DNA of 64,000 nt from Sphingobacteriaceae bacterium GW460-11-11-14-LB5 (GCA_002151545.1 CP021237.1:5766001-5830000), one strand, 5' to 3'; shown: positions 41,580 to 51,297, counted from the first letter of the stretch. Notes: generated by a model from the sequence alone, not told the origin. Program-made: numbers and translations.

Positions 41580-44500
41580 ATGATCAAATCCCTGTTGAAA
41601 TCGCTTGCAACATTCGCATTTTTGTTGCCCATTCATTCCTTAGCCTACAGCCAAACCTACTTTGCGGCATACCCTGCTTTAACGCCCGATGCACAAACAA
41701 TAGTATTCAGCTATGATGGTGATATCTGGAAAGTACCGGTAAAAGGAGGTGTAGCTTCGAGGATTACTGCCATGCAGGGAGAAGAAATTAACCCTAAAAT
41801 ATCTCCTGACGGAAAGTGGATGGCCTTTTCATCCAATCAGTTTGGCAATTATGATGTATATATTATGCCTTTGGCAGGTGGCGATATTAAACAATTAACT
41901 TTTAACGATGCTGCCGATGAAGTAGACAATTGGGGCTGGGATTCAAAAACAATTTATTTCACCTCCGGACGATATAACTCTTTTTCAAGCTATAAAGTAA
42001 GTGTAAACGGTGGTACGGCCGTCCGTTTATTCGATAATTACTTCAATACGACGCATCACATTGCCGAATCGCCAACGGGTGAACTCTTTTTCAGCGATAC
42101 CTGGGAGAGTTACCGCTTTGCTAACCGCAAGCATTACAAAGGTGCCTATAATCCCGATATCCAATCGTACAACCCGAAATCGAAAAGTTATAAACGTTAT
42201 ACCGATTACATCGGAAAAGATTTCTGGACTAGTGTTGATCAAAAAGGGAATATCTTTTTTGTATCAGATGAAGGCAATGAAGAATACAATCTATACACTT
42301 TTATTGGTGGAAAGAAAACAAGCCTGACCAATTTCGATACTTCCATTAAGCGGCCTTTTGTTTCGGCCAATGGAACCACAGTGGTGTTTGAAAAGGATTA
42401 TCAGTTATATACTTACGATGTAGCTTCAAAGAAAACAGAGAAAATCAACATCAATACCTCACGTAATCAGGTATTGAGTAAAGAGCAGGAATATGATGTC
42501 CGTGGCAACATTTCAGCATTTGATGTTTCTACTGATGGCAAAAAGATGGCTTTTATTTCGCGTGGAGAGGTGTTTGTAAGTGATGCAGAGGGGAAATTTG
42601 TACGCAAGATTACCAACAGTGGCGAACGTGCCTTAGAATGTAAATGGCTGGCCGATAATAAAACGATTCTGTTCAGCCAAACTGCTAACGGTTATCAAAA
42701 CTGGTTTACCATTACCGGCGATGGTAAAGGGTCGGTAAAACAGCTTACCAAAGACAAGGCAAACGTGCGCGATATCACCTTAAATAAAACCAAAACCATG
42801 GCAGTATACCTGAGTGGAAGAAACGAGCTCAAGCTAATGGATCTTAAAACTTTCGACGCAAAGACATTGGTAACCGACGAATTTTGGGCTTTACAAAATG
42901 CTGCACCAAGTTTTTCGCCAAATGACGAATATGTGCTTTTTACCGTTTACCGAAATTTCGAGCAGGATATTATGGTGCACAACATTAAAGGCAATAAAAC
43001 CATTAACTTAACCAATACAGGTGTTACTGAAACTGGTCCGGCATGGTCGCCAGATGGCAAGTATATTTTCTTTACCAGTGCCCGTACCAAGCCCTCTTAT
43101 CCAACCGGAATGGCCAATGCGCACATTTACCGCATGGCATTGAACAATTACGATGAGCCTTACCGCTCTGATAAGTTCGACGATCTGTTTAAAGAAACCA
43201 AACCCACGCCAACAGAAGTTAAACCTGCAGTACCTGAGAAGAAAAACGATAAAAAAGCAAAAACAGATACAACCAAAAAGAAAACTGAAGTAAAACCTAC
43301 GCCTAAACCAGCAAATGTAATTACCATTAATACACAGGATATTTTAGATCGCATAGAGCTGGTTGGCCCTGCATTTGGAGGTCAATTCGGAACAGATGCT
43401 TTTGCCAAAGGCGATAAAACTTATGTTTTTTATGCCTCCAACCACGAAGGTGGTGCACCCGGGCTTTATCGCACGACCATTGAGCCTTTTGAAGCCAATA
43501 AAACAGAAAAAGTTGCCGATGGAGGTGATTACTCCATTATCTCGGCAGGAGATAAATTTTTCGTTTTATCAAGAGGGGTAATTAACAAATACAGCTTAGA
43601 AAGCAACAAGCTTGATCGGGTAGATCATGGTTATAAATTTACCAGAAACCTCAATGCAGAATTTAATCAGATGTTTTACGAAACCTGGGTAGGTTTGGAT
43701 GAAAATTTCTATGATGAAAAATTTCATGGTGTAGATTGGGATAAAATGAGGACACGTTACGCCGCTTATTTACCTTATGTGAACAACCGTAGTGACCTGA
43801 GGATTTTATTGAACGATATGTTGGGCGAACTGAATTCTTCGCACATGGGCTTTAACAGTGCAGGGGCAGAGGAACGCAAAAACCTTACTTACATCACCAA
43901 CGAAACAGGGATTATCTTCGATAATGAAAACCCTTTAAAAGTTGAACGTATTGCCGCTAAAAGTAACGCTGCCCGTACCGGGACTAATATTTTGGCAGGA
44001 GATATTTTAACAGAAGTAAACGGTGTTAAAGTAGATGAAAAAATAGACCGCGATTATTATTTTAGTAAACCATCGTTGGATAGAGAAATGACGCTGACCT
44101 TTAAACGTAATGGGAAAGATGTTTTCGTAAACGTACATCCGGAAAGCTCAGGTACTTTGCGTGGAAACCTTTACGATGAATGGATCACTCAAAATCATAA
44201 AAATGTTGATAAATGGAGCAACAACCGGATTGCTTATTCTTATATGAAAAACATGGGTGGTGGTGAACTGGAAACTTTCTTGCTGGATATGGTTGCGCAA
44301 GAAGAAAATAAGGAAGCCATTATCCTCGATCTGCGTTATAATACCGGAGGAAATGTACATGATGACGTGCTAAAATTCCTTTCTCAGCGCCCTTATCTGC
44401 AATGGAAATACCGAGGTGGTAAAATGGCTCCACAAAGTAATTTTGGTCCGGCAGCGAAGCCGATTGTATTGTTGATTAATGAACAATCTTTAAGTGATGC

Positions 44501-44777
44501 TGAAATGACGGCTGCAGGTTTTAAGCAATTAAAACTGGGTAAGATTATCGGTACCGAAACATACCGCTGGATTATTTTTACTTCGGCAAAAGGTTTGGTT
44601 GATGGTTCTTCTTACCGTTTACCATCCTGGGGTTGTTATACCATGGATGGCAAAAACATCGAAAAAGAAGGTGTTAAGCCAGATATCTTCGTTAAAAATA
44701 CTTTTGAAGACCGCCTGGCAGATAAAGATCCTCAACTTGAAAAAGCCGTAGCAGAGATCCTGAAGGATTTGAAATAA
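41580..44777 (+). CDS. Tricorn-like secreted peptidase (PD40 propeller plus S41 domain)
   Basis: Protein of 1065 residues with a signal peptide (cleavage near AYS-QTY). The N-terminal half (about 25-540) is a run of TolB/PD40 beta-propeller repeats (YDGDIWKVPVKGG, ISPDGKWMAFSS, WSPDGKYIFFTS and others). A Lys/Pro/Thr-rich linker (about 545-580) follows. The rest carries a second propeller-like part, a PDZ-type segment (ILAGDILTEVNGVKV near 800) and an S41 tail-specific protease domain with the nucleophile Ser972 in NEQSLSDAEM. This is the tricorn/S41 architecture, which feeds unfolded peptides to the active site. It should be periplasmic. No partner gene is obvious. Confidence 0.9.
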   Translation: MIKSLLKSLATFAFLLPIHSLAYSQTYFAAYPALTPDAQTIVFSYDGDIWKVPVKGGVASRITAMQGEEINPKISPDGKWMAFSSNQFGNYDVYIMPLAGGDIKQLTFNDAADEVDNWGWDSKTIYFTSGRYNSFSSYKVSVNGGTAVRLFDNYFNTTHHIAESPTGELFFSDTWESYRFANRKHYKGAYNPDIQSYNPKSKSYKRYTDYIGKDFWTSVDQKGNIFFVSDEGNEEYNLYTFIGGKKTSLTNFDTSIKRPFVSANGTTVVFEKDYQLYTYDVASKKTEKININTSRNQVLSKEQEYDVRGNISAFDVSTDGKKMAFISRGEVFVSDAEGKFVRKITNSGERALECKWLADNKTILFSQTANGYQNWFTITGDGKGSVKQLTKDKANVRDITLNKTKTMAVYLSGRNELKLMDLKTFDAKTLVTDEFWALQNAAPSFSPNDEYVLFTVYRNFEQDIMVHNIKGNKTINLTNTGVTETGPAWSPDGKYIFFTSARTKPSYPTGMANAHIYRMALNNYDEPYRSDKFDDLFKETKPTPTEVKPAVPEKKNDKKAKTDTTKKKTEVKPTPKPANVITINTQDILDRIELVGPAFGGQFGTDAFAKGDKTYVFYASNHEGGAPGLYRTTIEPFEANKTEKVADGGDYSIISAGDKFFVLSRGVINKYSLESNKLDRVDHGYKFTRNLNAEFNQMFYETWVGLDENFYDEKFHGVDWDKMRTRYAAYLPYVNNRSDLRILLNDMLGELNSSHMGFNSAGAEERKNLTYITNETGIIFDNENPLKVERIAAKSNAARTGTNILAGDILTEVNGVKVDEKIDRDYYFSKPSLDREMTLTFKRNGKDVFVNVHPESSGTLRGNLYDEWITQNHKNVDKWSNNRIAYSYMKNMGGGELETFLLDMVAQEENKEAIILDLRYNTGGNVHDDVLKFLSQRPYLQWKYRGGKMAPQSNFGPAAKPIVLLINEQSLSDAEMTAAGFKQLKLGKIIGTETYRWIIFTSAKGLVDGSSYRLPSWGCYTMDGKNIEKEGVKPDIFVKNTFEDRLADKDPQLEKAVAEILKDLK

Positions 44778-44799
44778 GGTAACAGGAAAGATGGTTAAT

Positions 44800-44871
44800 T
44801 GGTTAACTGTATAAATCGGTTAGTTGAATATGTATTGCTTTTGAGTGATTTCGCAGTTTAAACAGTTAACC
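44800..44871. repeat. Inverted repeat of GGTTAACTGT between S41 and methyltransferase genes
   Basis: GGTTAACTGT (44801-44810) and ACAGTTAACC (44862-44871) are perfect, in AT-rich DNA with more GTTAATTG-type words. Similar words occur at 22730-22765. It could be an operator or a relic of a repeat. Confidence 0.4.
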
Positions 44872-44926
44872 ACTTTAAACAATTAACCAAATTTTCCGTT
44901 TCTTTGGGCTTGGAATTATTTAAAAC

Positions 44927-45676
44927 ATGGCAAATTTATTAACCAACAGGGCTTTTTGGGTAAATTATTGGGAAAGTAAAAAAGGACTAGCGGTTCAGTT
45001 ACCTTCAAACTATTTATTTCATCAGCAACTGGCAGATGTTATTCAGCAAAATAATGTTAAAACGGCCATCGAATTGGGCGGTTTCCCTGGTTATTATGCC
45101 GTGTTCCTAAAAAAATATTTCAAACTTGATGTTACCCTTTTAGATTATTTTGTGCATCCACCGGTTGTAAATGAGCTTTTAGAAATGAACAGCTTAACCG
45201 AAAAGGATATCCACATCATAGAAACTGATCTTTTTAATTACACGCCCGAAAAGCAGTACGATCTGGTACTAAGCTGCGGTTTAATCGAACATTTTAACGA
45301 TACTGCCGATATTATTAACCGTCATATTGCTTTCGTAAAACCAGGAGGTACTTTGTTTATCACGTTGCCAAATTTTAAGGCGGTTAACGGCTGGTTTCAA
45401 AAGAATTTCGACAGGGAAAATTATGATAAACACAATATCGATAGCATGGATCCTGCTCTATTGAAATCCATCTGCGAGCAGACCGGACTTAAAGAAGTAA
45501 AATCGGGCTATTTTGGCCGTTTTAGTGTGTGGTTGGAAAATGAAAGTCAGAAATCGGCGGGTGTTCGCCTGTTTAAGAAGGCCGTTTGGTTAACCGGAAA
45601 AGTATTTACAAAGATTATCCCATTCGAAAGCAAAAATCTATCACCTTATATTATCTTAGTAGCGAAAAAAATATAA
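44927..45676 (+). CDS. Class I SAM-dependent methyltransferase
   Basis: Cytoplasmic methyltransferase of 249 residues. Motif I is AIELGGFPGYYAVFLKKYF (glycine-rich SAM loop), acidic motif II is TLLDYFVHPPVV, motif IV is YDLVLSCGLIEHFND, and motif VI is VKPGGTLFITLPN. Substrate unknown. The tight seven-base junction to the rhomboid gene suggests co-transcription. Confidence 0.86.
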   Translation: MANLLTNRAFWVNYWESKKGLAVQLPSNYLFHQQLADVIQQNNVKTAIELGGFPGYYAVFLKKYFKLDVTLLDYFVHPPVVNELLEMNSLTEKDIHIIETDLFNYTPEKQYDLVLSCGLIEHFNDTADIINRHIAFVKPGGTLFITLPNFKAVNGWFQKNFDRENYDKHNIDSMDPALLKSICEQTGLKEVKSGYFGRFSVWLENESQKSAGVRLFKKAVWLTGKVFTKIIPFESKNLSPYIILVAKKI

Positions 45677-45682
45677 CGCGCT

Positions 45683-47239
45683 ATGTCAATCAGTTGGGGT
45701 TACTCGCCTAAAATTGAAAAATACATTCCTTTGGTCGATTTTCCGGCAGATAAATATTTAATTATTGCCAGGCAGGCCATTGAAAACCTGGGATGGAAGT
45801 TAAGTCACTTATCAGAAACCGGAATTATTGCCTATACACCATTATCATTTCAATCTTACAGTGAGGAGATCTCGATCCGCATTATCCGTAATTTTGCCGT
45901 AGTGAAAAGCGAATGTGTAGGTATTCAAATGCTTTTAAATGATTATGGCAAGAATGAAGCTAACCTCGAAAAGTTCTTTCACGAATTTGAATATGTAGAG
46001 TATCACCTAAAAGATTCATGGGATGAAATTAGGGCCAAATTTCATGAATGGGTTGCCACTTCGGATGATACTTATTTTGAAAAGGCACCGTTAGCCATTA
46101 AAAATAAGATCAAAAATGTTTTCTTCCTGTTTTTGCCTCAGAAAGGCTATATCGTTACCCCAATCCTAGTCGCCCTGAATATTCTTTATTGGGTTCTAAT
46201 CAGTCTTGTAACTTTTGTTTACAGGCAATACCTGCTAACACAAGCTTACCAAACGGGCTCTAAAGAAAGTTTTGTGGAGAAAATACAGACTTTATCAGTC
46301 TACTTTGGTGTAAGTAATAAATTTCTGGTACTTGATGGACAATATTGGAGATTAATTTCAAGCTTATTTATCCATGGATCGTTTTCTCACTTGTTTTTTA
46401 ACATGTATGCATTAATCTATTTGGGGTTAATGGCCGAGAATAAGTTAGGTTGGAAAAAATTCTTAACTATTTATTTTTTAAGTGGTATTTGTGGCGGATT
46501 GATCAGTTTACTTTTTCACGAATCGGGTTATATTTTTGGTGCATCGGGTTCGGTGATGGGCGTAATGGGGGCGCTTATAGCGCTTTTGCTCAATAACTAT
46601 TTTGAAAAAAATGCAAGCCGGGCATTATTGATCAGCACCGTTTTTGTGACTGCCATAATTATTTTAAACGGATCATTATCTAAATCAACTGATAATGCAA
46701 CACATATTGCCGGTATGATAGCTGGTTTTATCATCTGCTATCTTTTTAGTTTTAAATTTAAAAGTGAACCATCGCCGAATACGCAATTGCGTTATGCTGG
46801 CGTTTTTGCGTTGTTTATTGCATTTTCGTTCGGAATAGCCTTTTTTACACCGAATTATCAAACGCAACAATACAAGAAGTTAAGGGATAGTTTTAGCGAT
46901 AACCTAATTTCATTCAACCAACTTTTATATTTGAAAGCATCATTATCAAAAGAGGAAAAACTTAAAGAGGTTAACGATTATGGTATTATCCCCAGCCAGA
47001 ATAACCTGCAAATTATCAAACAGATGAAGCCGCTTAAACTTAAAGATTTAGAGGCCTACGATCGATCGAAGAAAGCAGAAATTGCACAAAAAATGGCGCT
47101 TGCAGCTGCGCTGATGTTAAGGGATATTCAAGCCGATAGCATATCGAAGTACAGTAAGCAAACATCCAAAGAAATATCGAATGTTGTTGAACTTACTTTC
47201 AAACTTAGCGATAGTCTGAGCAGGGCAAATCAAAATTAG
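45683..47239 (+). CDS. Rhomboid family intramembrane serine protease with soluble flanks
   Basis: Protein of 518 residues. The first 155 residues are soluble. The rhomboid core (about 160-390) has the catalytic Ser288 in GASGS, the His341 in NATHIAGM, and the preceding HGSFSHLFFNMYAL. The C-terminal 130 residues are a charged coiled-coil-like tail (KKLRDSFSDN onward; several helical segments rich in Lys and Leu). Rhomboids cut transmembrane proteins within the membrane. The large flanking domains are unusual compared with the small bacterial GlpG; they may select substrates. The stop overlaps the convergent fucosidase by four bases. Confidence 0.87.
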   Translation: MSISWGYSPKIEKYIPLVDFPADKYLIIARQAIENLGWKLSHLSETGIIAYTPLSFQSYSEEISIRIIRNFAVVKSECVGIQMLLNDYGKNEANLEKFFHEFEYVEYHLKDSWDEIRAKFHEWVATSDDTYFEKAPLAIKNKIKNVFFLFLPQKGYIVTPILVALNILYWVLISLVTFVYRQYLLTQAYQTGSKESFVEKIQTLSVYFGVSNKFLVLDGQYWRLISSLFIHGSFSHLFFNMYALIYLGLMAENKLGWKKFLTIYFLSGICGGLISLLFHESGYIFGASGSVMGVMGALIALLLNNYFEKNASRALLISTVFVTAIIILNGSLSKSTDNATHIAGMIAGFIICYLFSFKFKSEPSPNTQLRYAGVFALFIAFSFGIAFFTPNYQTQQYKKLRDSFSDNLISFNQLLYLKASLSKEEKLKEVNDYGIIPSQNNLQIIKQMKPLKLKDLEAYDRSKKAEIAQKMALAAALMLRDIQADSISKYSKQTSKEISNVVELTFKLSDSLSRANQN

Positions 47240-48687
47240 TTTGCGGTTTTATATATCCCAATTTCGCTCAGCGTAATACAAACCGGAGATTTGGTAATGT
47301 TTATTTTTACTTTATTGCATGTAACAGGGGTATCCAGTTTAATTAAACGTTTCGCGCCAATGCTGGTGCCATCGTAAACTTTTTTCCAGGCATTGTTTTC
47401 AAATACCTCAATGGTGTAGCCCTCAATTCGCTGACCCAAAGGAATGTACTCCTGCAGGCTAATGATATCAAAGGTTCTCGCAGCTTTTAAATCCACTTCT
47501 AAACTTGCCTGATGGATGTTGTCTTGTGTTGCCCAGTAACTCTCCCTCTTGCCATCAAGCAGGGTGGCGACATCATACTTTTTGCCCCGGCTATTGCTCG
47601 CTTTAATCGTTGCGCTTTTGGCCAGGTTATTCTCGAAAGTATGTTTAACCATATTGCCAAAAGTTTTCAGTGCTGCAACATCATCGTCGTGCAGTTGACC
47701 ACGGGTATCGGGTGCCAAACCAAGATCCAGGCCTGCACCGCGGCCAACACTTTTTAAATACAGATCGAATAAAGTTTCAGGGCTTTTAGGCTTTTCGTTG
47801 GCATGATAGAACCATCCTTTTCTTAAAGGAACATCGCATTCGGCCGGCATCCAGAATTTGCCATTTCTAATCCCTTCAGGGCTTTGCGGGTAATTCGCCT
47901 GACCAGGCACTGCTACGCTTTTTCCATCGGGGGCCATTGGGGTAAAGGTTGCCCAGGAGGTTGGTGCAGCATGTCCATCTTCATTGCCTACCCAGCGGAT
48001 ATCTAAACCAATATCACTAAAAATATTGGCCATTGGCTGCATTTTGCGTGTAATTGCCCAGGTATTGTTCCAGTCGTAATAAGTGGTGTTATCTATCGAA
48101 CGTTTTTCTTTTGCCCCACCATAATAACCATCACCGCCATTAGCGCCATCATGCCAGCTCATAAAAAGTTCACCGAAATTGCTGTAAAGCTCTTTTAGCT
48201 GTGCCTGATAAATAGCCAGATATTTGTCTGTTCCATAAAGCGGATTGTTCCTGTCCCATGGAGAGCAATACACACCAAATTTTAAACCGTTTTTACGTAC
48301 AGCCTGTTCTATCTCTTTAACTAAATTTCCTTTTCCTGCTCTAAACGGACTTTTGCTGATGTTATAATCGGTTGTTTTAGTTGGCCATAAGGCAAAACCA
48401 TCATGGTGTTTTGCTACCAGAATAATACCTTTCAGACCGCCCGCTTTGGCTGCCTTTATAATCTGTTCGGCATTAAAATCGGTGGGATTAAATATTTTGG
48501 GATCAGCATCACCAAAGCCCCACTCTTTATTTTCGAAAGTAGTTGGTGTAAAATGGATTAAACCATAAACTTCGATATCATGCCAGGCCAGCTGCCTGGT
48601 TGATGGCAATGCACCATAAGGTTTAGGTGGCGTTTGTGCATATACAGTTGTAGAGAGCAGTAGAAAAAGAATCAATAAAGGTTTCAT
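47236..48687 (-). CDS. Alpha-L-fucosidase (GH29) with C-terminal F5/8-type domain
   Basis: Secreted glycosidase of 483 residues. The signal peptide ends near VYAQ. The GH29 barrel has WHDIEVYGLIHFTPTTFENKEW, the AKHHDGFALWPTKTTDYN strand and a tryptophan-rich SPWDRNNPLYGT; the nucleophile Asp is probably in the MSWHDGANGGDGYYGG region. The C-terminal 130 residues (from about 350) are an F5/8 type C (discoidin, CBM32-like) carbohydrate-binding domain. It would release fucose or a related sugar from glycans outside the cell. The ATG at 48687 is preferred to the one at 48693 for the signal peptide. No susCD pair or other sugar gene is close by. Confidence 0.9.
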   Translation of the reverse strand: MKPLLILFLLLSTTVYAQTPPKPYGALPSTRQLAWHDIEVYGLIHFTPTTFENKEWGFGDADPKIFNPTDFNAEQIIKAAKAGGLKGIILVAKHHDGFALWPTKTTDYNISKSPFRAGKGNLVKEIEQAVRKNGLKFGVYCSPWDRNNPLYGTDKYLAIYQAQLKELYSNFGELFMSWHDGANGGDGYYGGAKEKRSIDNTTYYDWNNTWAITRKMQPMANIFSDIGLDIRWVGNEDGHAAPTSWATFTPMAPDGKSVAVPGQANYPQSPEGIRNGKFWMPAECDVPLRKGWFYHANEKPKSPETLFDLYLKSVGRGAGLDLGLAPDTRGQLHDDDVAALKTFGNMVKHTFENNLAKSATIKASNSRGKKYDVATLLDGKRESYWATQDNIHQASLEVDLKAARTFDIISLQEYIPLGQRIEGYTIEVFENNAWKKVYDGTSIGAKRLIKLDTPVTCNKVKINITKSPVCITLSEIGIYKTAN

Positions 48688-48852
48688 TATCATTATGGCT
48701 TATGTAAAACTAAAGTACAAATAATTAGCCTTGGTAAGGTAAATGTTAATCAATATTTAACCGCTTGAAAATGTAAATGCAAAATTATTTTTACATCTTG
48801 ATCGTTACACGCATTCACCAAACATTTAATTTCAGTTTTACGTTAGTTAAGC

Positions 48853-49530
48853 ATGAGCACCTTGATCCAGCATCCTCCCGATGGAGGTACAATATATACA
48901 GAAACCAATCTCAGTCAGCTTTTTCCAGAGCCCTTTAATACCATAACAAGCTGTTTTTTCCTGGCTATTGCCGTGTACTGGACGATAAAAATCTGGGGAA
49001 ATTTTAAACAGCATAGCTTTCTAACCATTGCATTAATTTTACTTTATATCGGAGGAATAGGCGGAACCACCTATCATGGGCTAAGGCGGTGGCCGATCTT
49101 TATCATGATGGATTGGATGCCGATTATGCTTTTGTGCCTTTCGGCAGGGGTTTACTTTCTTTCCAAATTAACGAAATGGTATTTTGCTGTTTTAATTGTA
49201 GCGGTATATGCTTTTTTTCAGTTTTATGTGAGGCGCCTTTTTAGCAACGGTGATTTTCAGATCTTCATCAATATCAATTATGCTTTTATGGCCGCACTCG
49301 TTTTATTTCCTGTATTTGGCTATTTGATCAAAACAGAGTGGAAAAATGGCAAGTGGGTGGGTTTTGCCCTGATTGCTTTCATTTTCGCGCTCACTTTTCG
49401 TATTGCCGATAAGTGGGATGTGTTTACAATTGGTACGCACTTTTTATGGCATACCTTTGGTGCTGTGGCTTCTTTCTGTATGCTGAAATATATTTATTTG
49501 GTTAACCTGAAAAAAGCTAGATCTTCATAA
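48853..49530 (+). CDS. Seven-helix membrane protein, CREST/ceramidase-like
   Basis: Integral membrane protein of 225 residues with about seven hydrophobic helices. Motifs occur in the order used by the CREST (alkaline ceramidase, Per1, TLC-like) superfamily: EPFNTITSCFFLA in helix 1, GIGGTTYHGLRRW in the next loop (a His in the position of the metal ligands, with Thr replacing the usual Ser), MMDWMPIMLL (Asp) and, near the end, GTHFLWHTFGAVASF (paired His). Known members hydrolyse ceramides or related amides; here the activity is inferred. It stands alone with AT-rich DNA on both sides. Confidence 0.62.
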   Translation: MSTLIQHPPDGGTIYTETNLSQLFPEPFNTITSCFFLAIAVYWTIKIWGNFKQHSFLTIALILLYIGGIGGTTYHGLRRWPIFIMMDWMPIMLLCLSAGVYFLSKLTKWYFAVLIVAVYAFFQFYVRRLFSNGDFQIFININYAFMAALVLFPVFGYLIKTEWKNGKWVGFALIAFIFALTFRIADKWDVFTIGTHFLWHTFGAVASFCMLKYIYLVNLKKARSS

Positions 49531-49587
49531 AATATTCATTCCTGAAAGGTGTAAATTATTTATCTTAGTTCAATATATACTATTGAA

Positions 49588-49995
49588 ATGAAAAAAATAT
49601 TGATTTTATGTGCCCTGGTATTGGGCTTAAACTTTGCGTCCAATGCACAAAGTCTTTTAAGTAAAGTTGGATCTGCTGCGGCAGCAAGCACAGGTTTTGA
49701 TGCGGCAAGTTTAACCTCGGGCATTATTGGTAAACTAACTCCAGCCTTAAGTTTAACACCGGCTCAAAAACCAACAGTAACCACAATTATAAAAGACTTT
49801 CTGGTGCAGAAAGCTACCATTATGGCTACTCAAAAAACAGATCCTGCAGCTTATCAAAGCAAATTTGGTAAATTGTTTTCTGGATTGAAATCGAAACTGG
49901 GAACAGCTTTAACGGTTGCACAACTGGCAAAGTTTACTTCCTTAAAACCTGCTGCACCAAGCGCAAGCAATGTGCTTTCTCAGTTGTTCTTTTAG
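49588..49995 (+). CDS. Small secreted protein, unknown function
   Basis: Protein of 135 residues with a clear signal peptide (cleavage near SNA-QSLL, residue 21). The mature part is rich in Ala, Leu, Ser, Thr and Lys, with LTPAQKPTVTTIIKDFL resembling an LTxxQ-type helix (as in CpxP/Spy stress proteins) and ALTVAQLAKFTSLK as a second copy of that shape. I do not recognise the family with confidence. It stands 57 bases after the CREST-like gene on the same strand. Confidence 0.6.
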   Translation: MKKILILCALVLGLNFASNAQSLLSKVGSAAAASTGFDAASLTSGIIGKLTPALSLTPAQKPTVTTIIKDFLVQKATIMATQKTDPAAYQSKFGKLFSGLKSKLGTALTVAQLAKFTSLKPAAPSASNVLSQLFF

Positions 49996-50052
49996 GTATT
50001 ACTGATCGGCTGAGCTTGCTGGTTAATTATTGCAGCAAGCTCAACCCTGATC

Positions 50053-50820
50053 TTATAATTTTGAATGTGCTTTACTATAATCTAATTTCTTTTGGTTACC
50101 AATAGCATATTCGATACCGCCCCATAAATGGTGCTGAAATTTGTCATCAGCCCAGCCTTCTTTAGTATGGCCCATGCAGGTGTAAAAGGCTCTTCCACCA
50201 TCAAAGTTATGGTACCAGCTAAAAGGATGGAAATCTCCGTTTTTACCACCAGTATACGATTTCTCGTCTAAGGTAATCAGCACTTTAATATCTGGGTTAA
50301 TGTCCTTGAAGTTATACAACTCATCCTTTCTCATCCATATCGAATCGGTTAAGAATTTAGTTGATGGGTGTTTTTTATCTTTAATAATAAATTTAGCTTC
50401 CTGAACAGCTGGATGGCTTGTAAAATAAGCACCGGCCAATTTGCCATACCAAGGCCAGTCGTATTCCGTATCGGTTGCGGCGTGGATGCCTACATAACCT
50501 CCACCTGCCTGGATATATCTTTCGAAAGCTACTTGTTGTTTATTGTCTAAAACATCGCCTGTTGTATTGAGAAAAATAACAACAGCATATTTTTTAAGGT
50601 TATCCTCTGTAAACAGATCGGCATTTTCGGTGGTATCCACTTCAAAATGATGCTCAGTACCCAATTTTTGGATCACATCTTTTCCGGTTTCAATAGAGTT
50701 GTGCCTAAAGCCTTTGGTTTTGGAGAACACTAAAACTTTTGCCGATTTTTTAACAGTGGTATAGCTCTGGAATAAAAAAACAGTTGCGATTAATAAACAT
50801 AGAGACAGGTACTTTTTCAT
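50053..50820 (-). CDS. ThuA-like domain protein
   Basis: Secreted protein of 255 residues with an N-terminal signal or anchor (about 3-20). It is a ThuA-type (trehalose utilization, glutamine-amidotransferase-like) domain: VLVFSKTKGFRHNSIE, the VVIFLNTTGDVLDNKQQ strand, GGGYVGIHAATDTEYDWPWYGKL and HPFSWYHNFDGGRAFYTCMGHT. The role is unknown; some family members take part in sugar ketone or alcohol metabolism. The ATG at 50820 is chosen over a longer upstream frame, whose first 60 residues have no signal peptide and lie over the tyrosine-phosphatase gene. Confidence 0.88.
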   Translation of the reverse strand: MKKYLSLCLLIATVFLFQSYTTVKKSAKVLVFSKTKGFRHNSIETGKDVIQKLGTEHHFEVDTTENADLFTEDNLKKYAVVIFLNTTGDVLDNKQQVAFERYIQAGGGYVGIHAATDTEYDWPWYGKLAGAYFTSHPAVQEAKFIIKDKKHPSTKFLTDSIWMRKDELYNFKDINPDIKVLITLDEKSYTGGKNGDFHPFSWYHNFDGGRAFYTCMGHTKEGWADDKFQHHLWGGIEYAIGNQKKLDYSKAHSKL

Positions 50821-50860
50821 TTTTGTTGACTTGGTTAGTGGTGGATAATAGGCCTTAAAT

Positions 50861-51295
50861 TTAAGAAAGTTGTTTGATAATTTCCCTACATCTTTCTTCA
50901 ACCTGCTTGCAAACAGGGCTAAACAGGTTATTATCCCAGTATGGGTCTGTAACTTCGTCGTTATCAAGGAAAAGTTTAACCTTTTTTCTTTCCTCCTCAC
51001 TTTTAGCCAAGTTTATAACATCAGCTAAATTATTCCGGTCCATAACTAAAATCAGATCATATTTGGCAAACATCGCGTGGTTAAATTGCTGTGCCCGCTG
51101 TTTGCTGATATCATAACCCAGGGCTTTCGCTGCAGCAATACTTCTGTGATCGGGAGCTTTGCCAATATGCCAGTTACCCGTTCCTGCCGAAGCAATTTCC
51201 CAGTTTAGGTGCTGCTCATCTGCCAGGTGGCGCATCACGCCTTCAGCCAACGGCGAACGGCAAATATTGCCTAGGCAAACCATTAAAATTTTCAA
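50861..51295 (-). CDS. Low-molecular-weight protein tyrosine phosphatase
   Basis: Enzyme of 144 residues. The P-loop is VCLGNICRS, with the nucleophile Cys7 and Arg13 in CX5R spacing, and the general acid is the Asp in EVTDPYWDNN near residue 117. In Bacteroidota and other bacteria such enzymes act on tyrosine-phosphorylated proteins, including capsule kinases. It lies two bases after the small lipoprotein gene on the same strand. Confidence 0.93.
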   Translation of the reverse strand: MKILMVCLGNICRSPLAEGVMRHLADEQHLNWEIASAGTGNWHIGKAPDHRSIAAAKALGYDISKQRAQQFNHAMFAKYDLILVMDRNNLADVINLAKSEEERKKVKLFLDNDEVTDPYWDNNLFSPVCKQVEERCREIIKQLS

Positions 51296-51297
51296 TA

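Noticed and set aside
50821..51000. 60-residue N-terminal extension of the ThuA-like protein
   Set aside because: It overlaps the tyrosine-phosphatase gene and lacks a signal peptide, while the ATG at 50820 gives a clean one.
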